Counted from the first letter of the stretch, positions 32,387 to 40,917 are shown. The stretch is 64,000 bases of DNA from Streptosporangium lutulentum (GCF_030811455.1 NZ_JAUSQU010000001.1:7998001-8062000), one strand, 5' to 3'. Notes: a model not told the origin generated them from the sequence alone. Numbers and translations: made by a program.

Positions 32387-32463
32387 GCCGCCTTAGCTCA
32401 GTCGGCCAGAGCACTTCACTCGTAATGAAGGGGTCTGGGGTTCGATTCCCCAAGGCGGCTCCA
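32387..32463 (+). tRNA. tRNA-Thr (anticodon CGT)
   Basis: The sequence folds as a full cloverleaf. The acceptor GCCGCCT pairs with AGGCGGC, the D-arm is GCTC-AGTCGGCCA-GAGC, the anticodon stem CTTCA/TGAAG holds loop CTCGTAA (anticodon CGT), and the T-arm is TGGGG-TTCGATT-CCCCA. The discriminator is T, and CCA is encoded at 32461-32463. Confidence 0.96.
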
Positions 32464-32467
32464 GGTC

Positions 32468-32500
32468 AGAGGCCCTCACCGGGTTCCGGTGGGGGCCTCT
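32468..32500 (+). terminator. Terminator of tRNA-Thr
   Basis: AGAGGCCCTCACCGG (32468-32482) pairs with CCGGTGGGGGCCTCT (32486-32500) through 15 pairs, one of them T-G, around a 3-base loop, followed by CTCAATCTT. It lies directly behind the tRNA. Confidence 0.75.
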
Positions 32501-32722
32501 CTCAATCTTCAGTCGATGCTTGACGGATCAGTCTCGGTTGACGCTTTCCACCCGGCCTGGATCCTGTAGTCGATGTGGCCGCTTGCCCGCAGCCGGTCGA
32601 CCTCCTTCGTCGGGCTTTCACCGGAGGACGTGGCGAGATTCTGTCCGCCCGGCAGTACCGGCGAGGTTCGGTCGTCCCGCTGGATGACTGTCCCCTGAAC
32701 CGCGGAGCCCCCAAGGCGGGGC

Positions 32723-32788
32723 TTAATGATCGCCTTGGCCGGTCTTGAGCAGGTCGAGGACTTTACGGCGGAACTCGGGGCATCCCAT
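32723..32788 (-). pseudogene. IS3-family OrfA transposase remnant
   Basis: The minus-strand reading MGCPEFRRKVLDLLKTGQGD ends in a stop after 21 residues. 'PEFRRxVLDLxxxG' is the N-terminal start of the helix-turn-helix domain of IS3-family OrfA proteins, which normally run to about 100 residues. Nothing of OrfB was seen nearby. Confidence 0.4.
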
Positions 32789-32920
32789 CGACTCCAAAAA
32801 CCCGGGGCACATCACAGGTATCAGAACCATGGATGCGGGACCTCGTCTGAGTCGGCGACGAGGAGCGCCCTGTCTGACCACGTTGCTCCCTATGGGGTTT
32901 TGATCACTTCGATGTTCCGA

Positions 32921-33559
32921 TCAGCTCGGCCAGGCCGAACCCATGACGCGCTCGACCATGCCGACGTGACGGAAACCGGGAATGAAGTGCACCAATACGT
33001 TCGCACTGATGGTGCCGTAGGTGGTGTCCGGGCGGTCTCGGGTTCCCTCGAGAAGGGCCTGCAGGAACCTGTTCTTGAAGTCGCCGCGCGGATGAACAGC
33101 GATGATCTCGTCCACCAGGCCACGATCCAGCTTGTCCAAGCCCACGCCCAGCACGTCGGTCAGCACGCCGTGGTACGTGGCGGCGATCTCCGAGCCCATC
33201 CGGCCGGGAATCCCCGGCGTGCTGTGCAGCGCGATCGCTTCCCAGACCACGTCGGCGGCCGTGGCCGGAAAACCGCGGTCGAGCAGGAACTTGCGTGCAT
33301 GGTCGGCGCCATCGAGCTCGAAGCGCTGCTCCACCTCGGAGAAGGGTGTCAGCAGGCCGAGGTCGTGGAAAACGGCGGACAGGTAAAGCAACTCCGGGTC
33401 CGGCCGCAGACCGACCTCGCGAGCGTGAAGCGCGGCGAAGAAGAAGACGCGCCGGGAGTGATGGAAGATGAGGGGGCTGGTCATCCCCCGGATGTGGCGG
33501 GTGGCCTCGGCGACCGCCGCCGTTTCGGGAACCTCCACCCCCGCGATAATTTCGGTCAT
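32921..33559 (-). CDS. HD-domain metal-dependent phosphohydrolase-like protein
   Basis: This 212-residue protein has HD-fold metal ligands: H in FHHSRRVFFFAALHAREVGL, the HD pair in LSAVFHDLGLLTPFSE and a later His in WEAIALHSTPG. The arrangement, with no extra domain, is that of the cyanamide-hydratase-like HD proteins common in actinomycetes. The true substrate is unknown. Start ATG 33559. It lies downstream of and on the same strand as the molybdenum oxidoreductase, 160 bases away, and may or may not share its transcript. Confidence 0.85.
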   Translation of the reverse strand: MTEIIAGVEVPETAAVAEATRHIRGMTSPLIFHHSRRVFFFAALHAREVGLRPDPELLYLSAVFHDLGLLTPFSEVEQRFELDGADHARKFLLDRGFPATAADVVWEAIALHSTPGIPGRMGSEIAATYHGVLTDVLGVGLDKLDRGLVDEIIAVHPRGDFKNRFLQALLEGTRDRPDTTYGTISANVLVHFIPGFRHVGMVERVMGSAWPS

Positions 33560-33719
33560 GAGCTGGGCCCTTTCCGGTCTCGGCGTTGCGAGTGGACGGT
33601 GCGTCCGTCTGCATCAGAAGGCTGTGGGTTCGAGTTCTCTCGGCCGCGCACAGGCGAAAGGCCCACCACCAGGGGAACCCTGGAGTTCGCCCGCCTGTTC
33701 TCCGAGCCCTGATACGGCC

Positions 33720-34841
33720 TCAGGCCGTGGATTCGACTCGGACGGGGTGGGACAGCACCGGGTGATAGCAGTAGCCCAGGTCGTTCCATGGGACGGTGTC
33801 GGGCTGGGTATGACCCTGGTCGTCGGTGGCGCGTACCCGGATGATGTGATCGCCGGGCTCGGGATCCCAGCCGAACTGCCAGCGCACCCACGCGCCCGGT
33901 ATCTCCGGCGGAGCCAGGGACGCCTTCTGCCAGGAACCCTCGTCGATGCGGTATTCGACCGCCGTGACCCGGTTCTCTCCCGCGAACGCACGCCCCCGGA
34001 TGACATGCGGTACCGGCCGCAGCCGTGCCGGCCAGGGCAGTTCCACCAGGCTCGACACTGGTATGCCGGTGATCGGCATACCGAGTGAGGGCGCCTGCGC
34101 AGGGTAGTCCGGACCGATCAGTACGTAGTCTTCGGTGTTCCACGGAACGTGCAGCGGATGTTCGGAGACTTCGATCCGGCCCACCCACTTGATGCTGGCG
34201 GCACCGAGCCATCCGGACACCACGACCCGAGCCGGGTACCCATGATCGAGCGGCAGCGTCTCGCCGTTCATGGCCAGCGCGAGCAGGGTGTCGTCGGCAA
34301 GCGCCTTGGCCAGCGGCATGGGCCGGCGGGCCCGGATCTCATCGAGCGCTTCGGGCATGACCTCACGGGCTCTCGGGGTGATCCCCGCCGGTTCGAGCAG
34401 GTCGCGCAACCGGACGCCGGTCCATTCGGCGGTGCTGATCGCGCCGCGGCCCCACTGGGTTCCCTCGAACTTGCGTTTGTACTCCTCGCCGAACAGCACA
34501 CGGCGGTTACCGGCGCACTCGATCGTTCGGACCACTGAGATCAGCGGAAAGTGATCCCACAAATCGGCGTAGGTGTAGGTGATCGGCTCGCGTACCCCAC
34601 TTCCTTCGATGTGGAGCGACCATCTCGCCGCGTCCAGATGGGGGGTCGGTGCGTGGCTGCGAAGGAAGAAACGGTCGATCGGGGTGATGTAGCCAGGCGT
34701 GCGGTCCGGCCGGATCCCGTAGTCCAGACCGGTCCCGGCGTCCTCCATAAGCTCGGGGGGAGTCGGCTTGACGACTTTTTGTTCTGTGACCCCTCCAGGT
34801 GAGGGGTGATCAGGATCGCTTCCGTGTAGGGGACCACTCAA
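33720..34841 (-). CDS. Sulfite-oxidase-like molybdopterin oxidoreductase
   Basis: This 373-residue protein of the sulfite oxidase family has the Moco-binding domain with the Mo-ligand Cys in SVVRTIECAGNRRVLFGEEY, the pterin-binding segments AEWTGVRLRDLLEPAGI and DHGYPARVVVSGWLGAASIK (with WVGRIEVSEHPL), and a C-terminal Ig-like dimerisation domain (VTAVEYRIDEGSWQKASLAP). It lacks a heme domain and a Tat signal, so it is probably cytoplasmic. The reaction is likely oxygen-atom transfer to sulfite or another sulfur or organic compound. The N-terminal 20 residues are variable. Start ATG 34841. Confidence 0.9.
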   Translation of the reverse strand: MSGPLHGSDPDHPSPGGVTEQKVVKPTPPELMEDAGTGLDYGIRPDRTPGYITPIDRFFLRSHAPTPHLDAARWSLHIEGSGVREPITYTYADLWDHFPLISVVRTIECAGNRRVLFGEEYKRKFEGTQWGRGAISTAEWTGVRLRDLLEPAGITPRAREVMPEALDEIRARRPMPLAKALADDTLLALAMNGETLPLDHGYPARVVVSGWLGAASIKWVGRIEVSEHPLHVPWNTEDYVLIGPDYPAQAPSLGMPITGIPVSSLVELPWPARLRPVPHVIRGRAFAGENRVTAVEYRIDEGSWQKASLAPPEIPGAWVRWQFGWDPEPGDHIIRVRATDDQGHTQPDTVPWNDLGYCYHPVLSHPVRVESTA

Positions 34842-34987
34842 GGCGCATCGCCTCCCACGACTGGCTTGAGCCTCTTCCCGAGGCCCCCACCTGGCATAAC
34901 CTCTTTATCATCGTGTCATAGCGGATTACGGCTTGCCCTGAACGGGTCGCAAAGAGGGCCCAATCGATTGGACGGGGTGCCCGATCG

Positions 34988-35236
34988 GTGAACGAGTCGT
35001 CCATCGCAGCCGGCGATCTCCGGGTTCGCGAGCACCCGGCCAACGAGCGCACTTACCTCGCCTGGCGGCGGACGAACTCGGCCGTGACGGCCCTCGGCCT
35101 GGGAGCGGCGATGTTCGGCTCACACAACGAGGTCTACGCATTTGCCGCAGGCGGCGTACTCGTACGCGCGGCAATCGCCGGCTTCGGCTACGCCACCGTC
35201 CGTTACTGCGCTTCGGATCCCCTTGCCGTCGGATGA
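34988..35236 (+). CDS. DUF202 (YidH-like) membrane protein, short
   Basis: This 82-residue protein starts at GTG 34988 and has the DUF202 opening LRVREHPANERTYLAWRRTN, followed by two hydrophobic segments (VTALGLGAAMFG; VYAFAAGGVLVRAAIAGFGY). Family members usually have about 110 residues and three membrane helices, and the conserved 'YLAWLRT' is YLAWRRT here with an extra Arg inside the first helix. It may be a shortened or decaying copy. Divergent from the molybdenum oxidoreductase. Role of the family unknown. Confidence 0.6.
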   Translation: MNESSIAAGDLRVREHPANERTYLAWRRTNSAVTALGLGAAMFGSHNEVYAFAAGGVLVRAAIAGFGYATVRYCASDPLAVG

Positions 35237-35479
35237 CGGGGCAGGTCGCCCGGCCGGGTGCTGTGTACAACAGCGGAATACAGCAACAGACCTCACGCCA
35301 CCGATCCGTACCTGCCACGTGACCAGGGCGAGGAGCCGTCCACGTCATGACCGGCTCCCGTTTGCAATCAGGCGCTCAATGTGTCGTTTAGCCCCATGTC
35401 CACGGATGCGTGGTCGCGAGTCGGCCTGGCCGAAAGAGCCGGCAGGGGTGACACGCCGTGCTTGTGTATCGTGCGCGTC

Positions 35480-35806
35480 ATGACTGCCGGTCAGCACCCG
35501 CTCCTGGTGGACGTGTTTCCCGACCTCGTCGCTGACATCGTCGTTCTGCTGCATGCCGAGGACGAGGACGACTCCCTGGCGGACACAGTCGAAACCCTGC
35601 TCTTCCATGGCGTATGCACCTGTACCGCTACCTGCACCAACCTCTTGACCGCTCCGCCGGGTTCGTCGGGTTCCTGGATGGTGCAGCTGGAGCGTAATGG
35701 TGAGGACGTCATCTGGCTGAGCTTGGATCCCAGCGCGACGGCCATCACCGACATCGAGGTCCTCGACGGACGTGACCTTGGCCCCGCGAGCCGCCGGCCT
35801 GCGTAA
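35480..35806 (+). CDS. Conserved hypothetical protein
   Basis: This protein of 108 residues (ATG 35480; GTG 35471 is an alternative) reads MTAGQHPLLVDVFPDLVADI, LLHAEDEDDSLADTVETLLF, then HGVCTCTATCTNLLTAPPGS and ends with a beta-rich part (MVQLERNGEDVIWLSLDPSA). The cluster CTCTATC could bind metal. It resembles small actinomycete proteins of unknown role. It is a single gene between two others pointing in opposite directions. Confidence 0.6.
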   Translation: MTAGQHPLLVDVFPDLVADIVVLLHAEDEDDSLADTVETLLFHGVCTCTATCTNLLTAPPGSSGSWMVQLERNGEDVIWLSLDPSATAITDIEVLDGRDLGPASRRPA

Positions 35807-35859
35807 TCACCGAAGCTGCTCAGATCGGCACGCCAGATGATCAGTGACGGATGTCGAAA

Positions 35860-36243
35860 TCAGGAGACATCGAGGTAGCCGCCGGTGAGCTGAGCAATCC
35901 GTATGGCAGCGTCAAGATGTGCGGCCCGATGGAGAAGGTCCACAAGGAGGGGCACCCTGAACGGTCGAGAACCGATCTGGTACATGATGATCTCTTCGTC
36001 AGGCACCATCTCCACCCAGTGGATCGAGAGTGACCTCAGCTCCTCTGAGAACGCCGCCAGTTCCTCATGTTTGACCAGCAGTTCTTCGTGGCGCAGGCGA
36101 GCGAGGATGGGAAGTTTGATGAGCTGTGCCTGTTTCAGCCAGTAGTGAATGATCGTGCTGTTGCTGCCGAGAGCCGCCTCGTAGAGTTCTCGCGGCTCAT
36201 CAGACCCATCATCGGGCCCGTAGGCGGAGACGGAGTATGACAC
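35860..36243 (-). CDS. Hypothetical helical protein
   Basis: This 127-residue minus-strand protein (MSYSVSAYGPDDGSDEPREL...) is mainly helical: IIHYWLKQAQLIKLPILARL, RHEELLVKHEELAAFSEELR and VPLLVDLLHRAAHLDAAIRI. It has balanced charge and no low-complexity, which supports real coding. No membrane helix, signal peptide or known motif. It is isolated in a loosely packed region. Confidence 0.55.
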   Translation of the reverse strand: MSYSVSAYGPDDGSDEPRELYEAALGSNSTIIHYWLKQAQLIKLPILARLRHEELLVKHEELAAFSEELRSLSIHWVEMVPDEEIIMYQIGSRPFRVPLLVDLLHRAAHLDAAIRIAQLTGGYLDVS

Positions 36244-36681
36244 CTTGCCGAGGGTACCGACCCCTGATTCTCCGCCGATCTTGCTAACACAAACGCTGAC
36301 AACGGGCCTGGACGACGATGAGCGCTTCCACGCGAGCCGGGTCCTTTCGCCGGCTCGCCGTCCGTAAGGTCGAGGATTCCGCCGACGGGCTTACCGCTCC
36401 CCGCCGTCGCACATCGCCGCTCGTTCCGGCGCAAGCCGATGAGTGCCGCCGCGTTGATGCCGCCGACATCCTCGGCGAGGAGATCACAAGCGGGGGGAAC
36501 AGCCGGGGTGGGTTCCGCAGCCGGAGTTCGGCTCCGAACACGCTGGGGCGCTTGATCGTTCCTGCCGCGGTGGCCATGGCGTCGCGACCGGTCGTCACCC
36601 CGGCGAAGGATGCCCACCTGGTCAGGGCTACACGGCCCGTGGCTCCGCCACCGGCTCTGGAACGTTGCGATCAGCCACCCG
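36244..36681. other. Gene-free stretch, nothing recognised
   Basis: Frames on both strands are open for over 100 codons but are Arg/Ser/Pro-rich and have no ribosome site, and none looks like a protein family. It may be degraded DNA. Confidence 0.4.
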
Positions 36682-37233
36682 CTAGGCGTCCGGCCCGGGC
36701 GCCGTCGCGGGCTTGTCGGGCACGACGACGAGGCTGACGATGCGACGGGTGCGGCCGTCGTTCTCAGGGCGGCCGACTCGTGCGACGACCGTGCTCTCGA
36801 TCTCCTCGATCATCGCGGCGAACTCGTCGTCGGTCAGCCATACCGCCGCCTGCCGGTAGACCACGCCGTCCGAGAGGGGATCGGCGTCCTCGCCGGCGAG
36901 GTAGCGATCGAAATCCGTCATCAACGACGCCACGAACGTGGTGAACGACCGTTGGTGGTCCTTCCGCGTCATCGCCGCCCGCGCCGCGGGGTCGACCACC
37001 GCCTGCTCCGGGCGCACCCGGTAGCTGCGCTCCATCGTGCCGCGCACCCGTTTCTCGCCCACCACCTCCAGCACGCCCGCGTCGGTCAGGACGGCGATGT
37101 GCCGGTACATCGTCGCCGGTGCGATGTCGGGCAGGCGGTCACGCAGCTGCGCGGTGGTCATCGGATCGGCGTCGAACAGCGCCTGCAGGATACGCATCCT
37201 GACGGGATGCAGGAGGAGGTCCGCGGTTGCCAT
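36682..37233 (-). CDS. Winged-helix (ArsR-like) transcriptional regulator
   Basis: This 183-residue protein begins with an ArsR/PadR-like winged HTH (LLLHPVRMRILQALFDADPM; TAQLRDRLPDIAPATMYRHI; AVLTDAGVLEVVGEKRVRGT). A helical C-terminal half (FTTFVASLMTDFDRYLAGED; EFAAMIEEIESTVVARVGRP) probably dimerises or binds ligand. It is divergent from the alpha/beta hydrolase at 37311, and three abutting 18-bp palindromes occupy the gap. Autoregulation and control of the hydrolase are therefore likely. Start ATG 37233. Confidence 0.85.
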   Translation of the reverse strand: MATADLLLHPVRMRILQALFDADPMTTAQLRDRLPDIAPATMYRHIAVLTDAGVLEVVGEKRVRGTMERSYRVRPEQAVVDPAARAAMTRKDHQRSFTTFVASLMTDFDRYLAGEDADPLSDGVVYRQAAVWLTDDEFAAMIEEIESTVVARVGRPENDGRTRRIVSLVVVPDKPATAPGPDA

Positions 37234-37241
37234 GAATCAAT

Positions 37242-37295
37242 GTTCTCATATGAGATAAGGTTCTCAATTATGATAACGTTCTCAAAGTTGAGAAC
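37242..37295. promoter_or_regulatory. Three abutting 18-bp operators, GTTCTCA-type
   Basis: Three 18-base units follow each other without gaps: 37242-37259, 37260-37277 and 37278-37295. Each begins GTTCTCA. The third is a perfect palindrome, GTTCTCAA-AG-TTGAGAAC; the second differs from a perfect one at one pair (GTTCTCA-ATTA-TGATAAC); the first contains the palindrome TCTCATATGAGA. The array fills the gap between the regulator and hydrolase start codons, so bound regulator would cover both promoters. The spacing would place three dimers at a slowly rotating angle along the helix. Confidence 0.8.
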
Positions 37296-37310
37296 GATGG
37301 GAGGTGGGAC

Positions 37311-38246
37311 ATGCGGGATGTCGACATGTCGGTCACCGCGGACGACGGACTGTCGCTGGCCGGCACGCTGACCCTGCCTGCGGGCCCCGGCCCGCACCCG
37401 GCCGTCCTGCTGCTGCACGGATCCGGGCGGCTGGACCGCGACGCCAACACCGGCAGGCTTCGCATGGAGCTCGGACCGCCACTGGCCGCCGCGCTCGCGA
37501 AGGACGGGATCGCCACGCTGCGTTATGACCGGCGCGGCGTCGGAGCCACCTCCGGTGACTGGCGCGCGACCGGGTTCGCCGACAACCGGCACGACGCCGC
37601 CGCCGCACTGCGCGCCCTGGCCGGACGGCCCGACGTTCGGGCAGACGCCGTCGGCGTGGTCGGGCACAGCGAGGGCGCCGTCCACGCCATGTCCCTCGGC
37701 GCGCACCCGCAGGTCGGAGCGGTGGTGCTGCTGGCCGGGTTCGCCCGACTGGGTGAGGACGCGCTGCGCTGGCAGGCCAGGATGATCGCCCGCGATCTTC
37801 CCGCGCCCGTGCGGCCGCTGCTGCCGGCGTTGCGAGCCCTGGCCGTCCGGCAACTGGCTCGGATCAGGACAACCAGCACGGATGTGGCACGCGTCGCCGG
37901 GATGCCGGTGAACGCCCGGTGGATGCGGGAGATGCTCGACCACGATCCGCGTCCGGACCTGGCGAACATCAAGGTCCCCGTCCTGGCGATCACCGGCGAC
38001 AAGGACATCCAGGTCGACCCCGCGGACCTGGACGAGATCCGCAGGCTGGTGCCCGGAGGGGTCGAGGTCCACCGGATCCCGGACCTCACCCACCTGTTGC
38101 GTCGTGATCCCGGTCGTCCGTCGGTGCGCTCCTATCCCCGGCTGCTGCGCCGGCCGGTCGACAACGACCTGCTGGCGCAGGTGGCCGGCTGGCTCGCCCA
38201 CCGGCTCCAGGAGATTCGCCCCGCGGAGCGGATGGATTACCCCTGA
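37311..38246 (+). CDS. Alpha/beta hydrolase
   Basis: This 311-residue hydrolase starts at ATG 37311 behind GGGAGG. It has an oxyanion motif LLLHGSGRLDRDANTGRLRM, nucleophile elbow VGVVGHSEGAVHAMSLG, acid region VLAITGDKDIQVDPADLDEI and a terminal His in PDLTHLLRRDP. It resembles the YtnP/BD-FAE-like hydrolases with an open lid (AADLPAPVRPLLPALRALAV). No signal peptide, so cytoplasmic. The substrate is unknown; likely induced when the divergent regulator releases the triple operator. Confidence 0.88.
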   Translation: MRDVDMSVTADDGLSLAGTLTLPAGPGPHPAVLLLHGSGRLDRDANTGRLRMELGPPLAAALAKDGIATLRYDRRGVGATSGDWRATGFADNRHDAAAALRALAGRPDVRADAVGVVGHSEGAVHAMSLGAHPQVGAVVLLAGFARLGEDALRWQARMIARDLPAPVRPLLPALRALAVRQLARIRTTSTDVARVAGMPVNARWMREMLDHDPRPDLANIKVPVLAITGDKDIQVDPADLDEIRRLVPGGVEVHRIPDLTHLLRRDPGRPSVRSYPRLLRRPVDNDLLAQVAGWLAHRLQEIRPAERMDYP

Positions 38247-38452
38247 TGGGATGGAGAAGCCCGTAGCGGCCATTCCCACCGGTCGGATGTCGACCGGGCA
38301 CCGCGTCTGATCAGCGCACTTGTGTCCGCTGCTCTCGGCTCACCGCCGTCGGCGCCGTTCCGCGTCGACTGCCGAGGACGTTTCAGTTTCCGCTCGTCCC
38401 CGCGGCAGGAATCGGAGATTCCTTCCCGCGATACCCGTGAAAGGGAAACAGC

Positions 38453-39334
38453 GTGACCACCACACCCCCCGTTCGCCAGAAAAACGGCCTTGCCCTTTTT
38501 TGGGCTGTCACGTTCGCGACGAGCTGGGCTTTCTGGCTTACCGCGATCACACTCGGTGGATCGGCGATGAGTTTCCCCACCGTCGTTCCCCATCTGCTCG
38601 CCGGCTTCGGCCCGATGATCGGCGCGATCGTGATCCGAGCGCGCCGCGCCCGCCTCCGCCAGCCCGTCCCCGCTCACACGGTGAGACTCCGGCTGAGCAT
38701 GCGGCTGTTCTGGGTGCCGCCCCTGCTGGTGACGGCGTCGGCGACCGTGCTGGTGGCCGCGCTGCTCGCACACCTCCTGGGTGGTCCCATGGTGAGCCTG
38801 ACCTCGGCGCAGAGCCTGATCTCGACCGTCGGCGGACCTGTGCCGTTCCTCATCAGCATGCTGGTCGCCGGCCCGCTGTCCGAGGAGCCCGGTTGGCGTG
38901 GCACGGCATATCCACGCCTTCGCGCGTCGTTGAGCCGCCTTCAGGCCGGCCTGCTGCTGGGTGTCGTCTGGGCGGTATGGCATCTGCCGCTGTTCTTCAT
39001 CCCCGGGACCATCCAGGCCGGATTCGGGCTGTTCAGCTGGAGTGGGCTGCTGTTCACGCTCAGCGTCGTCCCGATGGCGCTGCTGACCGGTTACGCCTAC
39101 GAGCGTGCCGGGGTCGTGGCGGCGATCGCGGTTCACTTCGGCTTCAACACGACAATGGCCCTGTTGGGCGTCAGTTCGCCCATCACGCTGGCGGTCGTCG
39201 TGGCGGTGCAGATCGTTGTCGCGACCACGCTGCTCGCCTGGCGGCGCGATCGCAAGACGGACCTGCCGGTTCAGGCGGACGCTCACCAGGTTGTCCCCGA
39301 CTCGTCGCCTCGGGTCGGTCAGACCCGAGGTTGA
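38453..39334 (+). CDS. CPBP-family intramembrane glutamic endopeptidase
   Basis: This 293-residue multipass protein has the CPBP/Abi motifs: motif 1 LSEEPGWRGTAYPRLRASLS (catalytic EE and Arg), motif 2 VVWAVWHLPLFFIPGT and motif 3 VHFGFNTTMALLG. About eight membrane helices are visible. Such proteases process prenylated or membrane peptides and some protect against bacteriocins. The GTG start at 38453 follows AAAGGGAAA. It is a single gene, about 200 bases behind the hydrolase. Confidence 0.9.
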   Translation: MTTTPPVRQKNGLALFWAVTFATSWAFWLTAITLGGSAMSFPTVVPHLLAGFGPMIGAIVIRARRARLRQPVPAHTVRLRLSMRLFWVPPLLVTASATVLVAALLAHLLGGPMVSLTSAQSLISTVGGPVPFLISMLVAGPLSEEPGWRGTAYPRLRASLSRLQAGLLLGVVWAVWHLPLFFIPGTIQAGFGLFSWSGLLFTLSVVPMALLTGYAYERAGVVAAIAVHFGFNTTMALLGVSSPITLAVVVAVQIVVATTLLAWRRDRKTDLPVQADAHQVVPDSSPRVGQTRG

Positions 39335-39663
39335 TCGGTCCGAGCGGCGAACGGCGCGCCGTTCGCCGTAAGGCCAGAGGTGCCGATCATGTTGTGCTCC
39401 TGTTCAGGACCGGCCGGACGGGGGAAGGGCGGTGCCCGACGGTATCCGGCCTCCGGGGTTGAGGGATCGCTCAGTTGCGTCTTCTGACGGCCTCGGCGCC
39501 GGGCATCCAAGGGTGTCCTCTCATATGCCACTCACCGGTTCGTGGTTTGTCGGTTTTTTGCCCCGTCAAATGTCGGTTGGGATCCTACGATCTGTCGGTT
39601 TTTTATCCCGCCAAATGTCGGTTGGTCTCTATGCTGGTTTGATCGTCGTAGGGGGAGGTTGCC
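39335..39663. other. Gene-free region carrying the TGTCGGTT iterons
   Basis: No gene is seen. The right half contains the repeat array at 39548-39625, and the last 40 bases carry GGGGGAGG just before the ATPase start. The repeats are AT-rich in an otherwise GC-rich setting. Confidence 0.5.
39548..39625 (+). repeat. Two 33-bp direct repeats = four TGTCGGTT iterons
   Basis: The 33-base units at 39548-39580 and 39593-39625 are nearly identical (three differences). Each has TGTCGGTT at its start and again 23 bases on, giving four TGTCGGTT copies at 39548, 39571, 39593 and 39616 with spacing 23, 22 and 23. This is about two helical turns, so a protein could bind all four on one face. The first unit is followed by GATCCTACGA, the second runs into the ATPase leader. 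They end 38 bases before the ATPase start codon. Confidence 0.8.
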
Positions 39664-40917
39664 ATGTCCGAGTTGGTTTCACGTCGTGTAACCGGTCACG
39701 CCGAGGAATTCCTCGATGCCTTCAGGGTGGTGATCGTCAACGGACCGCGGCAGTCGGGCAAGACAACTTTGCTTCAGCAGCTGAACGAAGGAAGAGACGG
39801 CACCTACCTCACGTTGGACGACGGTCCGTTGAGATCGGCGGCGCAGGCCGATCCTGCCGCCTTCATCGCCGACGGACCACGTCCGATGATGATCGACGAG
39901 ATTCAGCGTGGGGGAGACGATCTGATCTTGGCGATCAAAGCGGCGGTCGACCGGCAGGCCGAACGAGGACAGTTCGTCCTGGCGGGTTCCACGAGGTTTC
40001 TGTCCACGCCGTCGTTGAGTGAGTCGCTTGCCGGGCGCGCGGGAATCCTTGAGGTCTGGCCCTTCGCCCAGGAGGAGCTTGCCGGAACGGGCGAATCCTT
40101 TCTCGTGACAGCCTTCAACGAGCCCGAAGCGTTGCGCTCCTCATCGCTCAGTGACTACGGCCGCAGGGACTACTTCGAACTGGTCTGCCGAGGCTTCTAT
40201 CCGGAGGCGGTGACGATGAGGTCGGAGTTCACCCGCGACAGGTGGTATCGGACCTATGTTCAGTCGGTCATCGACACCGACATCAGGGAGATGGCGAGGG
40301 TTGATGAGCCGAGCAGTCTCCGGCAACTGCTCAACCTCGCCGCGGCGAGTACGGGGCAAGAGCCGAACATGGTCAAGATCGGTAGTGATCTTCAGCTCCA
40401 TCGGAGTACGGTCAACCGCTACATAGGCCTTTTGGAGACCGTCTTCCTGATCCGGCAGATTCCGGCGTGGTCCCGGAACCTTGTGGCCCGATCGGTTCGC
40501 CGACCCAAGCTCCATGTCACCGATACCGGCCTCGCAGCTCATCTGATCGGTGTTGACGCGGACGGTCTGGCTGCCAGGGTCTCGCCCGCACGAGGCCCTC
40601 TCATCGAGTCGTTCATCGTCAATGAGATCGCGAAGCAGGCGACATGGGTGCCGTTCAGAGTCGGACTCCATCACTGGAGGATCAGCCAGGGTGCTGAGGT
40701 CGATCTCGTCCTTGAACGAAACAACGGACGGATTGTCGGTGTGGAGGCCAAAGCCACCGACTCTGTCAACCAGGACGATTTCAAGGGCCTCATAGCTCTA
40801 CGTGACAGTCTGGGCGAGGACTTCGTTCACGGGTTCGTTTTCTACACCGGTGTACGGTCGCTGTCGTTCGGAGATCGGCTGACAGCGTTGCCCCTCAGCG
40901 CTCTCTGGGACAGGTAG
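39664..40917 (+). CDS. AAA ATPase with DUF4143 nuclease-like domain
   Basis: This 417-residue protein has a Walker A NGPRQSGKTTLLQQL, a Walker B RPMMIDEIQR and a sensor region QFVLAGSTRFLS. A helical part (SLRQLLNLAAASTGQEPNMV) with a winged helix (DLQLHRSTVNRYIGLLETVF) follows, then the DUF4143 C-terminal nuclease-fold segment (ESFIVNEIAKQ ... GAEVDLVLERNNGRIVGVEA KA), whose GxEVDL(v)..xxIxVExK pattern is the PD-(D/E)XK-like core. The family is widespread, of unclear role and often mobile. ATG 39664 follows GGGGGAGG. The iteron array lies just upstream. Confidence 0.92.
   Translation: MSELVSRRVTGHAEEFLDAFRVVIVNGPRQSGKTTLLQQLNEGRDGTYLTLDDGPLRSAAQADPAAFIADGPRPMMIDEIQRGGDDLILAIKAAVDRQAERGQFVLAGSTRFLSTPSLSESLAGRAGILEVWPFAQEELAGTGESFLVTAFNEPEALRSSSLSDYGRRDYFELVCRGFYPEAVTMRSEFTRDRWYRTYVQSVIDTDIREMARVDEPSSLRQLLNLAAASTGQEPNMVKIGSDLQLHRSTVNRYIGLLETVFLIRQIPAWSRNLVARSVRRPKLHVTDTGLAAHLIGVDADGLAARVSPARGPLIESFIVNEIAKQATWVPFRVGLHHWRISQGAEVDLVLERNNGRIVGVEAKATDSVNQDDFKGLIALRDSLGEDFVHGFVFYTGVRSLSFGDRLTALPLSALWDR

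Larger units (their letters stand above)
32464..32920. other. Mostly non-coding stretch with remnants behind tRNA-Thr
   Basis: After the terminator there is no supported intact gene. On the minus strand the frame ending at 32511 reads reasonably (LPGGQNLATSSGESPTKEVD; LRASGHIDYRIQAGWKASTE) but has no start or family. A 21-residue IS3 OrfA remnant lies at 32723-32788. CCTCGTC and GACGAGG arms at about 32852-32874 could end the transcript of the minus-strand gene at 32921. Such debris next to a tRNA suggests an old insertion site. Confidence 0.45.

Noticed and set aside
32726-33712. 328-codon plus-strand frame over the HD gene
   Set aside because: The minus-strand HD protein has its metal motifs; the plus frame is its mirror.
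39548-39625. Replication-origin iterons
   Set aside because: Four iterons look origin-like, but no replication initiator or DnaA boxes are near and the neighbour is a DUF4143 ATPase.
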